NCBI RefSeq assembly: GCF_036320965.1
Contig: NC_092270.1
Location: 18,913,440-18,977,439 of the forward strand
Direction of reading: 5' to 3'
Source of the DNA: Panulirus ornatus
Lineage: Eukaryota; Arthropoda; Malacostraca; Decapoda; Palinuridae
DNA: 64,000 nt
Numbering within the stretch: the stretch's first letter is position 1; every line of letters begins with the position of its first letter. The notes under the pieces are model-generated. The model had not been told where the DNA came from, did not search any database, and worked only from the letters and a program-made list of their open reading frames with translations. The translations under genes and the position numbers were made by a program. Positions 47,300 to 59,983 of the stretch are shown here, in pieces.

Positions 47300-48270
47300 A
47301 TGCGTGTCTCGGGGAAAATAGATGCGATGAGTGACGATAGATAGATAGATGGTGTGTGTGGGGGAGCGGCAACGCGATAGATATTGTGGTTACACATCAC
47401 TCCGAGGGGCGTGGCTCCCACACACACGACACTCCCTCATCCTACCACTGATGCAAACACGTTCGTACTGACAAGTCTTGGGCTCCTCCCACTGGAGAAC
47501 CTGAACACTGCGAAGGATCGAACTGGACCACTGCTGGCACCCACGATACGACCCACTCAAACCGTGCGTGCGAGTGAGCGATGTGGACGCGAGTAGAGGA
47601 GGCGATTTCTAAGTAACCACGTAAATACACCACACGATTCTCTCTCTCTATGCTGATCCGCGCTGACATGGCGACACAGGCACCTCTCCAGTGGTCCTGG
47701 CTCTACCGCCGGTGCTGTAGGAGGAGCATCGAAGACCACCACACGACCATGTCATGCTCCTGGGCTCTGAGGGCATGTCAGCGGGCACGACACAGCTGGA
47801 CATCCCCGGAGGAGAGACCATTCTGGCTTCCCATCCCATTCGTACGTTCGCTCAGCCTCGAACATTGTACACATCTTCATGTTTACTTGATGAGCGAGTG
47901 TGGGGAAGGCCACCAGAGACCGTAGTACCTGCAGGGAAGGAGGAACCATGTGGCGGGAGGGAGGAGGGAGGGAACCTCAAAAGTCTCGCGATCCCACTGC
48001 ATTCATTCCACTTCATTCTGAGCGTCTGAATGCACCACTTACCTTCATCATCTTTCTCTCGCGTCGAACTGCCATGAATGTTTAATATCCAAGTTGGGTG
48101 GGTCTTTCCTATACTCATGTCACCTTCACTGTTTCCTTACGTATCATGATATTCCATCTATATTCTAAATCTATTGCTAACTCAGAGGGAAGAGCTATAC
48201 TCAAAGTCATGTCAACACTTCCCCTCATGACGTAGTGTCATGTTCTTCACACATAACACATCGTTCGCAT
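47300..48270. other. Unassigned unique sequence
   Basis: Moderate GC, short GATA run at 47336-47350, several short open frames on both strands without recognised domains. Confidence 0.4.
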
Positions 48271-48289
48271 GTGTATAAACCTCGCGAGG

Positions 48290-48500
48290 TCATGTAAATG
48301 TACAGTGGTCTGCTTCCGTCTCTGGTGTCCGATGATTCCTTGACATCAGACGAAACAAAATGAAAGGTCTGGCCTCGACTCCATCTTGGCAGGCCTGGCC
48401 ACGTCTCGCTGGTTCGGGTCAGGGTTCGAATCCTCCTCGGGCCGATGCCCCACAACTGGACGAAATTTCGTCACATCCAAAAAAAAGGAAGAAAAAAAAA
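48290..48500 (+). mobile_element. Probable tRNA-derived SINE
   Basis: GGTTCGAATCC at 48423-48433 is a near-perfect RNA polymerase III B box in a tRNA-like context (GGGTCAGGGTTCGAATCCTC). It is followed about 50 bases later by an A-rich tail (48479-48500). An A box was not clearly placed. Confidence 0.5.
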
Positions 48501-48724
48501 ACCTATTATCAAATTAAAATTTACTGGTAGAAACACGGAAAAAACCACAGAAAATACCAAAATTCTTTTCCCTTTATCTCGGGGGAATTTCATGAGGTGT
48601 GTGAGGGAGGGATGCGCTGCTGCTCACAGAGATAACAACTGGTGGTGTTATTGTGCCAGGAAATGCGCGTCGCGATGACCGCTCATCACCACATCCCAGT
48701 CACCTGGACCCATGTTAGCATGGC

Positions 48725-48803
48725 GGAGGCATCCACCTCACTCTACTCCAGATGTGTGATGGAGGCATCCACCTCACTCTACTCCAGATGTGTGATGGAG
48801 GCA
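48725..48803. repeat. 36-bp tandem repeat
   Basis: GGAGGCATCCACCTCACTCT starts at 48725 and 48761, with a third partial copy at 48797. Confidence 0.9.
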
Positions 48804-49250
48804 CCCACCACTACACAACACGTAGAAACCAACAACCACTACAGTAGTGAGCCCACACCACTACACAACACGTAGAAACCAACAACCACTACAGTAGTGA
48901 GAGACCACACCACTACACAACACGTAGAAACCAACAACCACTACAGTAGTGAGCCCACACCACTACACAACACGTAGAAACCAACAACCACTACAGTAGT
49001 GAGAGACCACACCACTACACAACACGTAGAAACCAACAACCACTACAGTAGTGAGCCCACACCACTACACAAAACGTAGAAACCAACAACCACTACAGTA
49101 GTGAGAGACCACACCACTACACAACACGTAGAAACCAACAACCACTACAGTAGTGAGCCCACACCACTACACAACACGTAGAAACCAACAACCACTACAG
49201 CAGTGACCAAACCACTACACAACGCGTAGGGACCAACACCCACCACACCA
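48804..49250. repeat. Minisatellite, alternating 50/52-bp units
   Basis: Nine copies of a unit with ACACCACTACACAACACGTA and CCACTACAGTAGTGAG. Copies alternate between a GAGCCCAC and a GAGAGACCAC link, giving a two-unit higher-order repeat of about 102 bases. Confidence 0.95.
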
Positions 49251-49296
49251 GTAACAATATGGCGGTGCTGACATACGATATAAACAAAGTGAGGCA

Positions 49297-49480
49297 TGTG
49301 AGAGTCTGTGTTGCATGCATGTATCACTGTGTTGCATGCATGTATTACTGTGTTGTATGTGTGTATACCTGTGTTGTATGTATGAATGTATGTATTACTG
49401 TGTGTTGTATGAATGTATTACTGTTGTATGTGTGTATGTATTACAGTATTACTGTATGTATGTATGTGTTATCATCCAGA
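49297..49480. repeat. Degenerate TGTAT/ACTGTGT repeat
   Basis: Irregular repeats of TGTGTTGCATGCATGTAT and later TGTATGTATGAATGTATG; a decayed microsatellite. Confidence 0.8.
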
Positions 49481-49539
49481 ATACAACTCATGTTACAGGA
49501 AGTGTGGTTCACCACGCCAAGTGGGTCAGGAACTCCCTC

Positions 49540-49815
49540 CCTCCCTCCCTCACATTCTCCAACAACACTCCTACAACTCCCTCCCTCACCAACACTCTCC
49601 AACAACACTCCCACAACTCCCTCCCTCACCAACACTCTCCAACCCCCACAACTCCCTTCCTCACCAACACTCTCCAACAACACCCCCACAACTCCCTCCC
49701 TCACCAACACTCTCCAACAACACCCCCACAACTCCCTCCCTCACCAACACTCTCCAACAACACTCCTACAACTCCCTCCCTCACCAACATTCTCCAACAA
49801 CACTCCCACAACTCC
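49540..49815. repeat. Minisatellite, 40-bp C-rich unit
   Basis: About seven copies of a unit starting CAACACTCTCCAACAACACT and ending CTCCCTCCCTCAC. Confidence 0.95.
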
Positions 49816-49959
49816 CGTCATACTCCTACAACATTTCCTTCGGTCAACACACTGCTCAAGTCTTCGCTACTCACACTTGGGTCCACGCTACTGGTGTCCG
49901 CCGCCCGCACCCACCATCACACTGGGTCACACTGCGCGGGTCACCTCCCTTCCCTGGAG
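49816..49959. other. Short unassigned spacer
   Basis: Unique sequence between two arrays. Confidence 0.5.
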
Positions 49960-50107
49960 CGTCTCCAGGATGCCCAGGACACACCAGGCGTCTCCAGGAC
50001 ACCCCAGGACACACCAGGCGTCTCCAGGACACCCCAGGACACGCCAAGCGTCTCTAGGACACCCCAGGACACACCAAGCGTCTCCAGGACGCCCCAGGAC
50101 ACCACCA
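49960..50107. repeat. Minisatellite, 30-bp unit
   Basis: About five copies of a unit starting CGTCTCCAGGACACCCCAGG. Confidence 0.95.
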
Positions 50108-50269
50108 CCTCGCCAGAAACATCTCCTCTTTTTAATGAAGTCGATTCAAGCGCTTGTCTTTCATCCCGACCCCACCCACCTCCCGACCAGACCCGATCCG
50201 ACCCTCCACCACATCAACCACGTGTTCATCCCCCCTCATCCCCCCCGGCAATTATCTCGATGGGAGGCA

Positions 50270-51360
50270 AACTACCGCTCTTCCGTCAACCCACACCAAG
50301 TATGTCTCCCGTCTCTCATCCCTCCGTCAACCCACACCAAGTATGTCTCCCGTCTCTCATCCCTCCGTCAACCCACACCAAGTATGTCTCCCGTCTCATC
50401 CCTCCGTCAACCCACACCAAGTATGTCTCCCGTCTCTCTCCCCTCCGTCAACCCACACCAAGTATGTCTCCCGTCTCATCCCTCCGCCAACCCACACCAA
50501 GTATGTCTCCCGTCTCACTCCTCCGTCAACCCACACCAAGTATGTCTCCCGTCTCTCTCCCCTCCGTCAACCCACACCAAGTACGTCTCCCGTCTCATCC
50601 CTCCGTCAACCCACATCAAGTGTGTCTCCCGTCTCTCCCCTCCGTCAACCCACACCAAGTATGTCTCCCGTCTCACCCCTCCGTCAACCCACACCAAGTA
50701 CGTCTCCCGTCTCATCCCTCCGTCAACCCACACCAAGTACGTCTCCCGTCTCATCCCTCCGTCAACCCACACCAAGTATGTTTCCCGTCTCACCCCTCCG
50801 TCAACCCACACCAAGTATGTCTCCGGTCTCATCCCTCCGTCAACCCACACCAAGTACGTCTCCCGTCTCACCCCTCCGTCAACCCACACCAACTAAGTCT
50901 CACGTCTCTCTCCCCTCCGTCAACCCACACCAAGTACGTCTCCCGTCTCATCCCTCCGTCAACCCACACCAAGTACGTCTCCCGTCTCTCCCCTCCGTCA
51001 ACCCACACCAAGTATGTCTCCCGTCTCACTCCTCCGTCAACCCACACCAAGTACGTCTCCCGTCTCATCCCTCCGTCAACCCACACCAAGTACGTCTCCC
51101 GTCTCTCCCCTCCGTCAACCCACACCAAGTATGTCTCCCGTCTCACTCCTCCGTCAACCCACACCAAGTATGTCTCCGGTCTCATCCCTCCGTCAACCCA
51201 CACCAAGTATGTCTCCCGTCTCACTCCTCCGTCAACCCACACCAAGTACGTCTCCCGTCTCTCCCCTCCGTCAACCCACACCAACTAAGTCTCACGTCTC
51301 ACCCCTCCGTCAACCCACACCAAGTACGTCTCCCGTCTCATCCCTCCGCCGACCCACACC
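50270..51360. repeat. Minisatellite, 37-41-bp unit
   Basis: About 28 copies of a unit starting CCGTCAACCCACACCAAGTA and ending TCTCCCGTCTCA(T)CCCT. Length varies in the final TCT/CAT part. The Pro/Ser-rich open frames on the plus strand are repeat artefacts. Confidence 0.96.
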
Positions 51361-51636
51361 AAGGCCCCCTAACCTCACCCCGACGTCAATCCACATCCAG
51401 GCACCCAGCCCTGGCCCCTCCGCCAACCCACACACACTTTTCTAATGCATCTAATACTCTTCTAAATCATCAAAGTATATCTAAGTCATCCTAGGGCACA
51501 CGGCTCACCCCACCCCCCCACATGTTCAGGAGGTGGGGGGGGGGGGGGAGGTCGGCGCTCCAGAACGTGGGAGGGTAAGGAACGTGCGCGCACGTTGGTC
51601 TTACAGTGAAGTCGCTCCATGATCAAACACACGGTG
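51361..51636. other. Spacer with poly-G tract
   Basis: Contains a G-run at about 51534-51549 and no recognised gene. Confidence 0.5.
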
Positions 51637-52712
51637 TAAGGCTACCAGACACACGGCCTGGGCTACCAGACACACGACCTGGGCTACCAGACACACGGCC
51701 TGGGCTACCAGACACACGACCTGGGCTACCAGACACACGGTGTAAGGCTACCAGACACACGACCTGGGCTACCAGACACACGACCTGGGCTACCAGACAC
51801 ACGGCCTGGGCTACCAGACACACGACCTGGGTTACCAGACACACGGTGTAAGGCTACCAGACACACGACCTGGGCTACCAGACACACGACCTGGGCTACC
51901 AGACACACGGCCTGGGCTACCAGACACACGGCCTGGGCTACCAGACACACGACCTGGGCTAGCAGACACACGGCCTGGGCTACCAGACACACGACCTGGG
52001 CTACCAGACACACGGCCTGGGCTACCAGACACACGACCTGGGCTACCAGACACACGATGTAAGGCTACCAGACACACGGCCTGGGCTACCAGACACACGG
52101 CCTGGGTTACCAGACACACGACCTGGGCTACCAGACACACGACCTGGGCTACCAGACACACGACCTGGGCTACCAGACACACGATGTAAGGCTACCAGAC
52201 ACACGGCCTGGGCTACCAGACACACGACCTGGGCTACCAGACACACGACCTGGGCTACCAGACACACGATGTAAGGCTACCAGACACACGACCAGGGCTA
52301 CCAGACACGCGACCTGGGCTACCAGACACACGACCTGGGCTACCAGACACACGATGTAAGGCTACCAGACACACGGCCTGGGCTACCAGACACACGACCT
52401 GGGCTACCAGACACACGACCAGGGCTACCAGACACACGACCAGGGCTACCAGACACACGACCAGGGCTACCAGACACACGGCCTGGGCTACCAGACACAC
52501 GGTGTAAAGCTACCAGACACACGGCCTGGGCTACCAGACACACGGTGTAAGGCTACCAGACACATGACCTGGGCTACCAGACACACGATGTAAGGCTACC
52601 AGACACACGACCTGGGCTACCAGACACACGGCCTGAGCTACCAGACACACGACCAGGGCTACCAGACACACGGCCTGAGGCTACCAAACACACGATGTAA
52701 GGCTACCAGACT
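51637..52712. repeat. Minisatellite, 21-bp unit
   Basis: About 50 copies of a unit starting GCTACCAGACACACGACCTG. A TGTAAG variant (ACACGATGTAAGGCT) recurs every four to twelve units. Confidence 0.97.
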
Positions 52713-52742
52713 TTTTCAAAAAAGGGCCTTTCCTTTGTCTCC

Positions 52743-53920
52743 CTGTAGCGCTGTGTACCACCTGCTGGTACTGTACCCCCGTGTAGCGCCGTGTACCACC
52801 TGCTGGTGTTACTGTACCCCCGTGTAGCGCCGTGTACCACCTGCTGCTGTTACTGTACCCCCGTGTACCACCTGCTGGTGTTACTGTACCCCCGTGTAGC
52901 GCCGTGTGCCACCTGCTGGTGTTACTGTACCCCCGTGTAGCGCCGTGTACCACCTGCTGCTGTTACTGTACCCCCGTGTAGCGCCGTGTACCACCTGCTG
53001 CTGTTACTGTACCCCCGTGTAGCACCGTGTACCACCTGCTGCTGTCACTGTACCCCCGTGTAGCGCCGTGTACCACCTGCTGGTGTTACTGTACCCCCGT
53101 GTAGCGCCGTGTACCACCTGATGGTGTTACTGTACCCCCGTGTACCACCTGCTGCTGTTACTGTACCCCCGTGTAGCGCCGTGTACCACCTGCTGCTGTT
53201 ACTGTACCCCCGTGTGCCGCCGTGTACCACCTGCTGCTGTTACTGTACCCCCGTGTAGCGCCGTGTACCACCTGCTGCTGTTACTGTACCCCCGTGTAGC
53301 GCCGTGTACCACCTGATGCTGTTACTGTACCCCGTGTAGCGCCGTGTACCACCTGCTGGTGTTACTGTCCCTCGTGTAGCGCCGTGTACACCTGCTGGTG
53401 TTACTGTGCCCCGTGTAGCGCCGTGTACCACCTGCTGGTGTTACTGTACCCCCGTGTAGCGCCGTGTGCCACCTGCTGGTGTTACTGTACCCCCGTGTAG
53501 CGCCGTGTACCACCTGCTGGTACTGTACCCCGTGTAGCGCCGTGTACCACCTGCTGGTGTTACTGTACCCCCGTGTAGCGTCGTCTACCACCTGCTGGTG
53601 TTACTGTATCCCCGTGTAGCGCCGTGTACCACCTGCTGGTGCCACTGTACCCCCGTGTAGCGCCGTGTACCACCTGCTGGTGTTACTGTACCCCCGTGTA
53701 GCGCCGTGTACCACCTGCTGGTACTGTACCCCGTGTAGCGCCGTGTACCACCTGCTGGTGTTACTGTACCCCCGTGTAGCGCCGTGTACCACCTGCTGGT
53801 GTTACTGTACCCCCGTGTAGCGCCGTGTACCACCTGCTGGTGTCACTGTACCCCCGTGTAGCGCCGTGTACCACCTGCTGGTGTTACTGTACCCCCCGTG
53901 TACCACCTCCTCGTGTTCCT
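52743..53920. repeat. Minisatellite, 41-bp unit
   Basis: About 29 copies of a unit starting TGTAGCGCCGTGTACCACCT and ending TTACTGTACCCCCG. Some copies lose the TGTAGCGCCG part or a GTGTT part. Confidence 0.97.
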
Positions 53921-54039
53921 GTATTCCAAACCTTCAGTTATTACCGACCCTAACTGGTTATCACACACAGGTGGCGCAAGACGCGTCCATCTGGAAGAGG
54001 TGCCATGTTATGTTATTCTCCCAGGCAAGCAAGGGCTGA

Positions 54040-54340
54040 TGGTCAACACGGCTGGTGGCTGGCTGGCTGGTGGCTGGCTGGCTGGTGGCTGGTTGTGGCT
54101 GGCTGGTGGTGGCTGGCTGGTGGTGGCTGGTTGTGGCTGGCTGGTGGCTGGTTGTGGCTGGTTGTGGCTGGCTGGTGGTGGCTGGCTGGTGGTGGCTGGC
54201 TGGCTGGCTGGTGGTGCCTGGCTGGTGGCTGGCTGGTGGTGGCTGGCTGGCTGGTGGGCTGGCTGGCTGGTGGGCTGGCTGGCTGGTGGTGGCTGGTGGC
54301 TGGCTGGTGGCTGGCTGGCTGGCTGGTGGCTGTCATCATG
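54040..54340. repeat. GGCTGGTGGCT-type short repeat
   Basis: Interleaved CTGGCTGG and TGGTGGCTGG tracts of about 300 bases. Confidence 0.95.
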
Positions 54341-54407
54341 GCTTCCTCTATCATCGTCCTCTACGAGATCTGGTCATGTCCGCACGCTTCATCAACCTGG
54401 CCATCAC

Positions 54408-55192
54408 CAAGCGTGACCCCCTCACCCTCAGCGACCAACCAGCGTGACCCCCTCACCCTCAGCGACCAACCAGCGTGACCCCCCCTCCCTCACTCTCAGC
54501 GACCAACCAGCGTGACCCCCCCTCACCTTCAGCGACCAACCAGCGTGACGACCCCCTCCTCACTCTCAGCGACCAACCAGCGTGACCCCCCCTCACCCTC
54601 AGCGACCAACCAGCGTGACCCACCCTCACCCTCAGCTACCAACCAGCGTGACGACCCCCTTCCTCACCCTCAGCCACCAACCAGCGTGACCCACCCTCAC
54701 CCTCAGCGACCAACTAGCGTGAAGACCCCCTCACCCTCAGCGACCAACCAGCGAGGTGACCCCCCCCCTCCTCACCCTCAGCGACCAACCAGCGTGAAGA
54801 CCCCCTCACCCTCAGCGACCAACCAGCGTGACCCACCCTCACCCTCAGCGACCAACCAGCGTGACCCACCCTCACCCTCAGCGACCAACCAGCGTGAAGA
54901 CCCCCTCACCCTCAGCGACCAACCAGCGTGACCTACCCCTCCCTCACCCTCAGCGACCAACCAGCGTGACCCACCCCTCCCTCACCCTCAGCGACCAACC
55001 AGCGTGACCTACCCCTCCCTCACCCTCAGCGACCAACCAGCGTGACCCACCCCTCCCTCACCCTCAGCGACCAACCAGCGTGAAGACCCCCTCACCCTCA
55101 GCGACCAACCAGCGTGACCCACCCCTCCCTCACCCTCAGCCACCAACCAGCGTGACCATCCCCTCACCCTCAGCGACCAACCAGCGTGAGTC
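54408..55192. repeat. Minisatellite, about 28-37-bp unit
   Basis: About 24 copies of a unit with CACCCTCAGCGACCAACCAG then CGTGACC/CGTGAAGA and a variable C/T run. Confidence 0.96.
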
Positions 55193-55225
55193 TGGTCGCT
55201 GCTATGTTAACCACTGCCCTGTGAG

Positions 55226-55490
55226 TCTCTAACACAGCCAGCGTGTATAGCAGGCCCAACAGAGCGCCCCTCCCCCCCCTACACAATGCAAGAGATGAGT
55301 CTACCAACCATCTCCCAGAACTGGTCGAACTGCTGTCGACCAGACTTCTGCTGTCGACCCGTCTGTAACACAGCCAGCGTGTATAGCAGGCCCAACAGAG
55401 CGCCCCCACCCCCCCTACACAATGCTGGAGATGAGTCTACCAAGTGTGACTCCCAGAACTGGTCGAACTGCTGTCGACCAGACCAGCCGC
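55226..55490. repeat. 136-bp two-copy tandem duplication
   Basis: AACACAGCCAGCGTGTATAG starts at 55231 and 55367. Both copies continue to CAGAACTGGTCGAACTGCTG and CGACCAGAC. Confidence 0.92.
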
Positions 55491-55638
55491 GCGACCCACC
55501 ATCTCTACTACGTTAACTTATCACAACCAGGCCAGAGCAACATGGATTCCTGTCTAAATTTTCTGTCCTGCTTAACAGTTGATGGTTCGTCCGTCCTTCT
55601 GTCTACACCGTCTACCCACTGTTACTGTAACGCTTCAA

Positions 55639-55990
55639 ACACAGTGGACGGTACACACCTGTATATACACAGTGGACGGTACACACCTGTATATACACAG
55701 TGGACGGTACACAACCATATATACACAGTGGACGGTACACACCTGTACATACACAGTGGACGGTACACAACCATATATACACAGTGGACGGTACACACCT
55801 GTACATACACAGTGGACGGTACACACCTGTACATACACAGTGGACGGTACACAACCATATATACACAGTGGACGGTACACACCTGTACATACACAGTGGA
55901 CGGTACACACCTGTATATACACAGTGGACGGTACACAACCATATATACACAGTGGACGGTACACACCTATATATACATAGTAGACGATAC
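55639..55990. repeat. Minisatellite, 28-bp unit
   Basis: About 12 copies of a unit starting ACACAGTGGACGGTACACAC; CCTGTATAT, CCTGTACAT and AACCATATAT variants alternate. Confidence 0.96.
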
Positions 55991-56038
55991 ACATATATAC
56001 ACAGTGGCAGATATGAGGATATATGTATCACACATTTA

Positions 56039-56082
56039 CTCACACACACACACACACACACCACACACACACACACACACAC
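56039..56082. repeat. (CA)n microsatellite
   Basis: CA run with one CC interruption. Confidence 0.96.
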
Positions 56083-56089
56083 GGGTGAG

Positions 56090-56345
56090 GCGGGTGTGAT
56101 GAATGGCTTGGGCATAAGGGGTTGATGAAGACAGAGATGTGTGGACTAGCGAGATGGAGGCGACACCCGTCATGCCATGTGAGGGAGAGAGGTAGAGGGA
56201 GACCGAGATGGAGATGATGGAGTTCAACGATGCTTGGAGTCCCATGGGGCTGAACGCGCAGGAGGGCGAGAGGCGTAATAGAAGGATAAAGCGAATTGGA
56301 GTGATGTGGTATACAGGGGGCGACGAGCTAAATCAGTACACGGCA
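56090..56345 (+). mobile_element. LINE ORF2 C-terminal fragment, plus strand
   Basis: Plus-strand frames give EWLGHKGL-like, then R-G-R-G-R-P-R-W-R-W and near 56290 an N-W-S-D-V-V-Y-R-G-like end. GAATTGGAGTGATGTGGTAT at 56293-56312 closely matches the complement of the young LINE tail (2400-2435). It is an older relative in the opposite orientation to copies 1 and 2. Confidence 0.7.
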
Positions 56346-56410
56346 GATATATGAACACATGACACCATTCCTTTGTTCCTGTACCATCCGACTGTACCAT
56401 CTCCTGCCTT

Positions 56411-59232
56411 ACCCATCCCTCACTGGTTCAGCGTACCCATCCCTCACTGGTTCAGTGTACTCATCCCTCACTGGTTCAGCGTACCCATCCCTCACTGGTT
56501 CAGTGTACTCATCCCTCACTGGTTCAGCGTACCCATCCCTCACTGGTTCAGCGTACCCATCCCTCACTGGTTCAGTGTACTCATCCCTCACTGGTTCAGT
56601 GTACCCATCCCTCACTGGTTCAGCGTACCCATCCCTCACTGGTTCAGCGTACCCATCCCTCACTGGTTCAGTGTACCCATCCCTCACTGGTTCAGTGTAC
56701 CCATCCCTCACTGGTTCAGCGTACCCATCCCTCACTGGTTCAGTGTACCCATCCCTCACTGGTTCAGCGTACCCATCCCTCACTGGTTCAGTGTACCCAT
56801 CCCTCGCTGGTTCAGTGTACTCATCCCTCACTGGTTCAGTGTACTCATCCCTCACTGGTTCAGCGTACCCATCCCTCACTGGTTCAGCGTACCCATCTCT
56901 CACTGGTTCAGTGTACTCATCCATCACTGGTTCAGTGTACTCATCCCTCACTGGTTCAGTGTACTCATCCCTCACTGGTTCAGCGTACCCATCCCTCGCT
57001 GGTTCAGCGTACCCATCCCTCGCTGGTTCAGCGTACCCATCCCTCACTGGTTCAGTGTACTCATCCCTCACTGGTTCAGCGTACCCATCCCTCACTGGTT
57101 CAGTGTACCCATCCCTCACTGGTTCAGCGTACCCATCCCTCACTGGTTCAGTGTACCCATCCCTCGCTGGTTCAGTGTACTCATCCCTCACTGGTTCAGT
57201 GTACTCATCCCTCACTGGTTCAGCGTACCCATCCCTCACTGGTTCAGCGTTCCCATCCCTCACTGGTTCAGTGTACTCATCCCTCACTGGTTCAGCGTAC
57301 CCATCCCTCACTGGTTCAGCGAACCCATCTCTCACTGGTTCAGTGTACTCATCCCTCACTGGTTCAGTGTACTCATCCCTCACTGGTTCAGTGTACTCAT
57401 CCCTCACTGGTTCAGCGTACCCATCCCTCGCTGGTTCAGCGTACCCATCCCTCACTGGTTCAGTGTACTCCTCCCTCACTGGTTCAGCGTACCCATCCCT
57501 CACTGGTTCAGTGTACCCATCCCTCACTGGTTCAGCGTACCCATCCCTCACTGGTTCAGCGTACCCATCCCTCACTGGTTCAGTGTACTCATCCCTCACT
57601 GGTTCAGTGTACTCATCCCTCACTGGTTCAGCGTACCCATCCCTCACTGGTTCAGTGTACCCATCCCTCGCTGGTTCAGCGTACCCATCCCTCACTGGTT
57701 CAGTGTACTCATCCCTCACTGGTTCAGTGTACTCATCCCTCTGGTTCAGCGTACCCATCCCTCGCTGGTTCAGCGTACCCATCCCTCACTGGTTCAGTGT
57801 ACTCATCCCTCACTGGTTCAGCGTACCCATCCCTCACTGGTTCAGTGTACTCATCCCTCGCTGGTTCAGCGTACCCATCCCTCACTGGTTCAGTGTACCC
57901 ATCCCTCACTGGTTCAGCGTACCCATCCCTCACTGGTTCAGCGTACCCATCCCTCACTGGTTCAGTGTACCCATCCCTCACTGGTTCAGTGTACTCATCC
58001 CTCACTGGTTCAGTGTACCCATCCCTCACTGGTTCAGCGTACCCATCCCTCACTGGTTCAGCGTACCCATCCCTCACTGGTTCAGTGTACCCATCCCTCA
58101 CTGGTTCAGCGTACTCATCCCTCACTGGTTCAGCGTACCCATCCCTCACTGGTTCAGCGTACCTATCCCTCACTGGTTCAGTGTACCCATCCCTCACTGG
58201 TTCAGCGTACCCATCCCTCACTGGTTCAGTGTACTCATCCCTCACTGGTTCAGCGTAACCATCCCTCACTGGTTCAGCGTACCCATCCCTCGCTGGTTCA
58301 GCGTACCCATCCCTCACTGGTTCAGAGTACTCATCCCTCACTGGTTCAGTGTACCCATCCCTCACAGGTTCAGCTACCCAACGCTGGTTCAGTGTACCCA
58401 TCCCTAACTGGTTCAGCGTACCCATCCCTCACTGGTTCAGTGTACTCATCCCTCACTGGTTCAGCGTACCCATCCCTCACTGGTTCAGCGTACCCATCCC
58501 TCACTGGTTCAGCGTACCCATCCCTCACTGGTTCAACGTACCCATCCCTCACTGGTTCAGTGTACTCATCCCTCACTGGTTCAGCGTACCCATCCCTCAC
58601 TGGTTCAGCGTACCCATCCCTCACTGGTTCAACGTACCCATCCCTCACTGGTTCAGTGTACTCATCCCTCACTGGTTCAGCTACCCAACGCTGGTTCAGT
58701 ACACCCATCCCTAACTGGTTCAGCGTACCCATCCCTCACTGGTTCAGTGTACCCATCCCTAACTGGTTCAGCGTACCCATCCCTCACTGGTTCAGCGTAC
58801 CCATCCCTCACTGGTTCAGCTACCCAACGCTGGTTCAGTGCACCCATCCCTCACTGGTTCAGCGTATCCATCCCTCACTGGTTCAGCGTACCCATCCCTT
58901 ACTGGTTCAATGCACCCATCCCTCATTGGTTCAGCGTACCCATCCCTCACTGGTTCAGCGTACCCATCCCTTACTGGTTCAATGCACCCATCCCTCATTG
59001 GTTCAGCGTACCCATCCCTCACTGGTTCAGCGTACCCATCCCTTACTGGTTCAATGCACCCATCCCTCATTGGTTCAGTGTACCCATCCCTCACTGGTTC
59101 AGCTACCCAACGCTGGTTCAATGCACCCATCCCTCACTGGTTCAGCGTACCCATCCCTCACTGGTTCAGCTACCCAACGCTGGTTCAATGCACCCATCCC
59201 TCACTGGTTCAGCGTACCCATCCCTCACACGC
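56411..59232. repeat. Large minisatellite, 24-bp unit, about 117 copies
   Basis: The unit starts CCATCCCTCACTGGTTCAGC and ends GTAC. GCGTACC/GTGTACT variants alternate. Near the right end an 18-20-base truncated unit (AGCTACCCAACGCTGGTTC) appears at 58371, 58679, 58819, 59101 and 59168, and a 72-base three-unit higher-order repeat is visible from about 58840 to 59100. The unit is a multiple of three without stops, which explains the open frames of nearly 1,000 codons. Confidence 0.98.
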
Positions 59233-59588
59233 CTACGTACGTAGCAGATCCCTCACACAGCATTATTCTAGAAAGACTAGATGATGGAGAGTGGTGATGA
59301 TGTTTGGGAACACGATGCTCCGTGATTGCAAAATCCCCGGCACAGTGTACGATGTAGCATTCAACCAATGCTTGTTTCAACGTCCAATCACGGCGCTACA
59401 TCATCTACCATAAACAACCACAACCAGTTCATTCCCCCACCTCTGATCACAGTGCCACGCTCTTTGGAAACGTGTCGTCTTAACAAGCAAAGAATCTTGG
59501 TTGACTTTGGAATACAAAGACGAGGGAGGAGTTGCCTTACTCAGCTGGAGACCTACACTTGCTTCCCTTTATCATTACAACTTACCTG
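59233..59588. other. Unassigned spacer
   Basis: Unique sequence with a short plus-strand open frame (59326-59619) without recognised domain; its end runs into the next array. Confidence 0.4.
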
Positions 59589-59938
59589 GAGTTATGACAA
59601 CCATGTTATAACCTCATGACAACCATGTTATAACCTCATGACAACCATGTTATAACCTCATAACCATGTCATAACCTCATGACAACCATGTTATAACCTC
59701 ATGACAACCATGTTATAGCCTCATGACAACCATGTTATAACCTCATGACAACCATGTTATAACCTCATGACAACCATGTTATAACCTCATGACAACCATG
59801 TTATAACCTCATGACAACCATGTTATAACCTCATGACAACCATGTTATAACCTCATGACAACCATGTTATAACCTCATGACAACCATGTTAAAACCTCAT
59901 GACAACCATGTTATAACCTCATGACAACCATGTTATAC
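59589..59938. repeat. Minisatellite, 22-bp unit
   Basis: About 16 copies of a unit starting CATGACAACCATGTTATAAC. Confidence 0.97.
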
Positions 59939-59983
59939 CCTACCCAAACATCAAACGGGAGACCTACACAGCATGAAAACTAC

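Noticed and set aside
50154..51494. Pro/Ser-rich long frames that look like mucin or proline-rich proteins
   Set aside because: They follow from the C-rich 37-41-bp array; unit length is not a multiple of three and all frames show similar composition.
56373..59297. Open frame of about 974 codons, W-F-S-V-P-I-P-H repeats, resembling a structural or adhesive protein
   Set aside because: The unit is 24 bases without stops in several frames. Three frames and the opposite strand are also open, and frames swap at a 3n+1 deletion. It shows no signal peptide or splice context.
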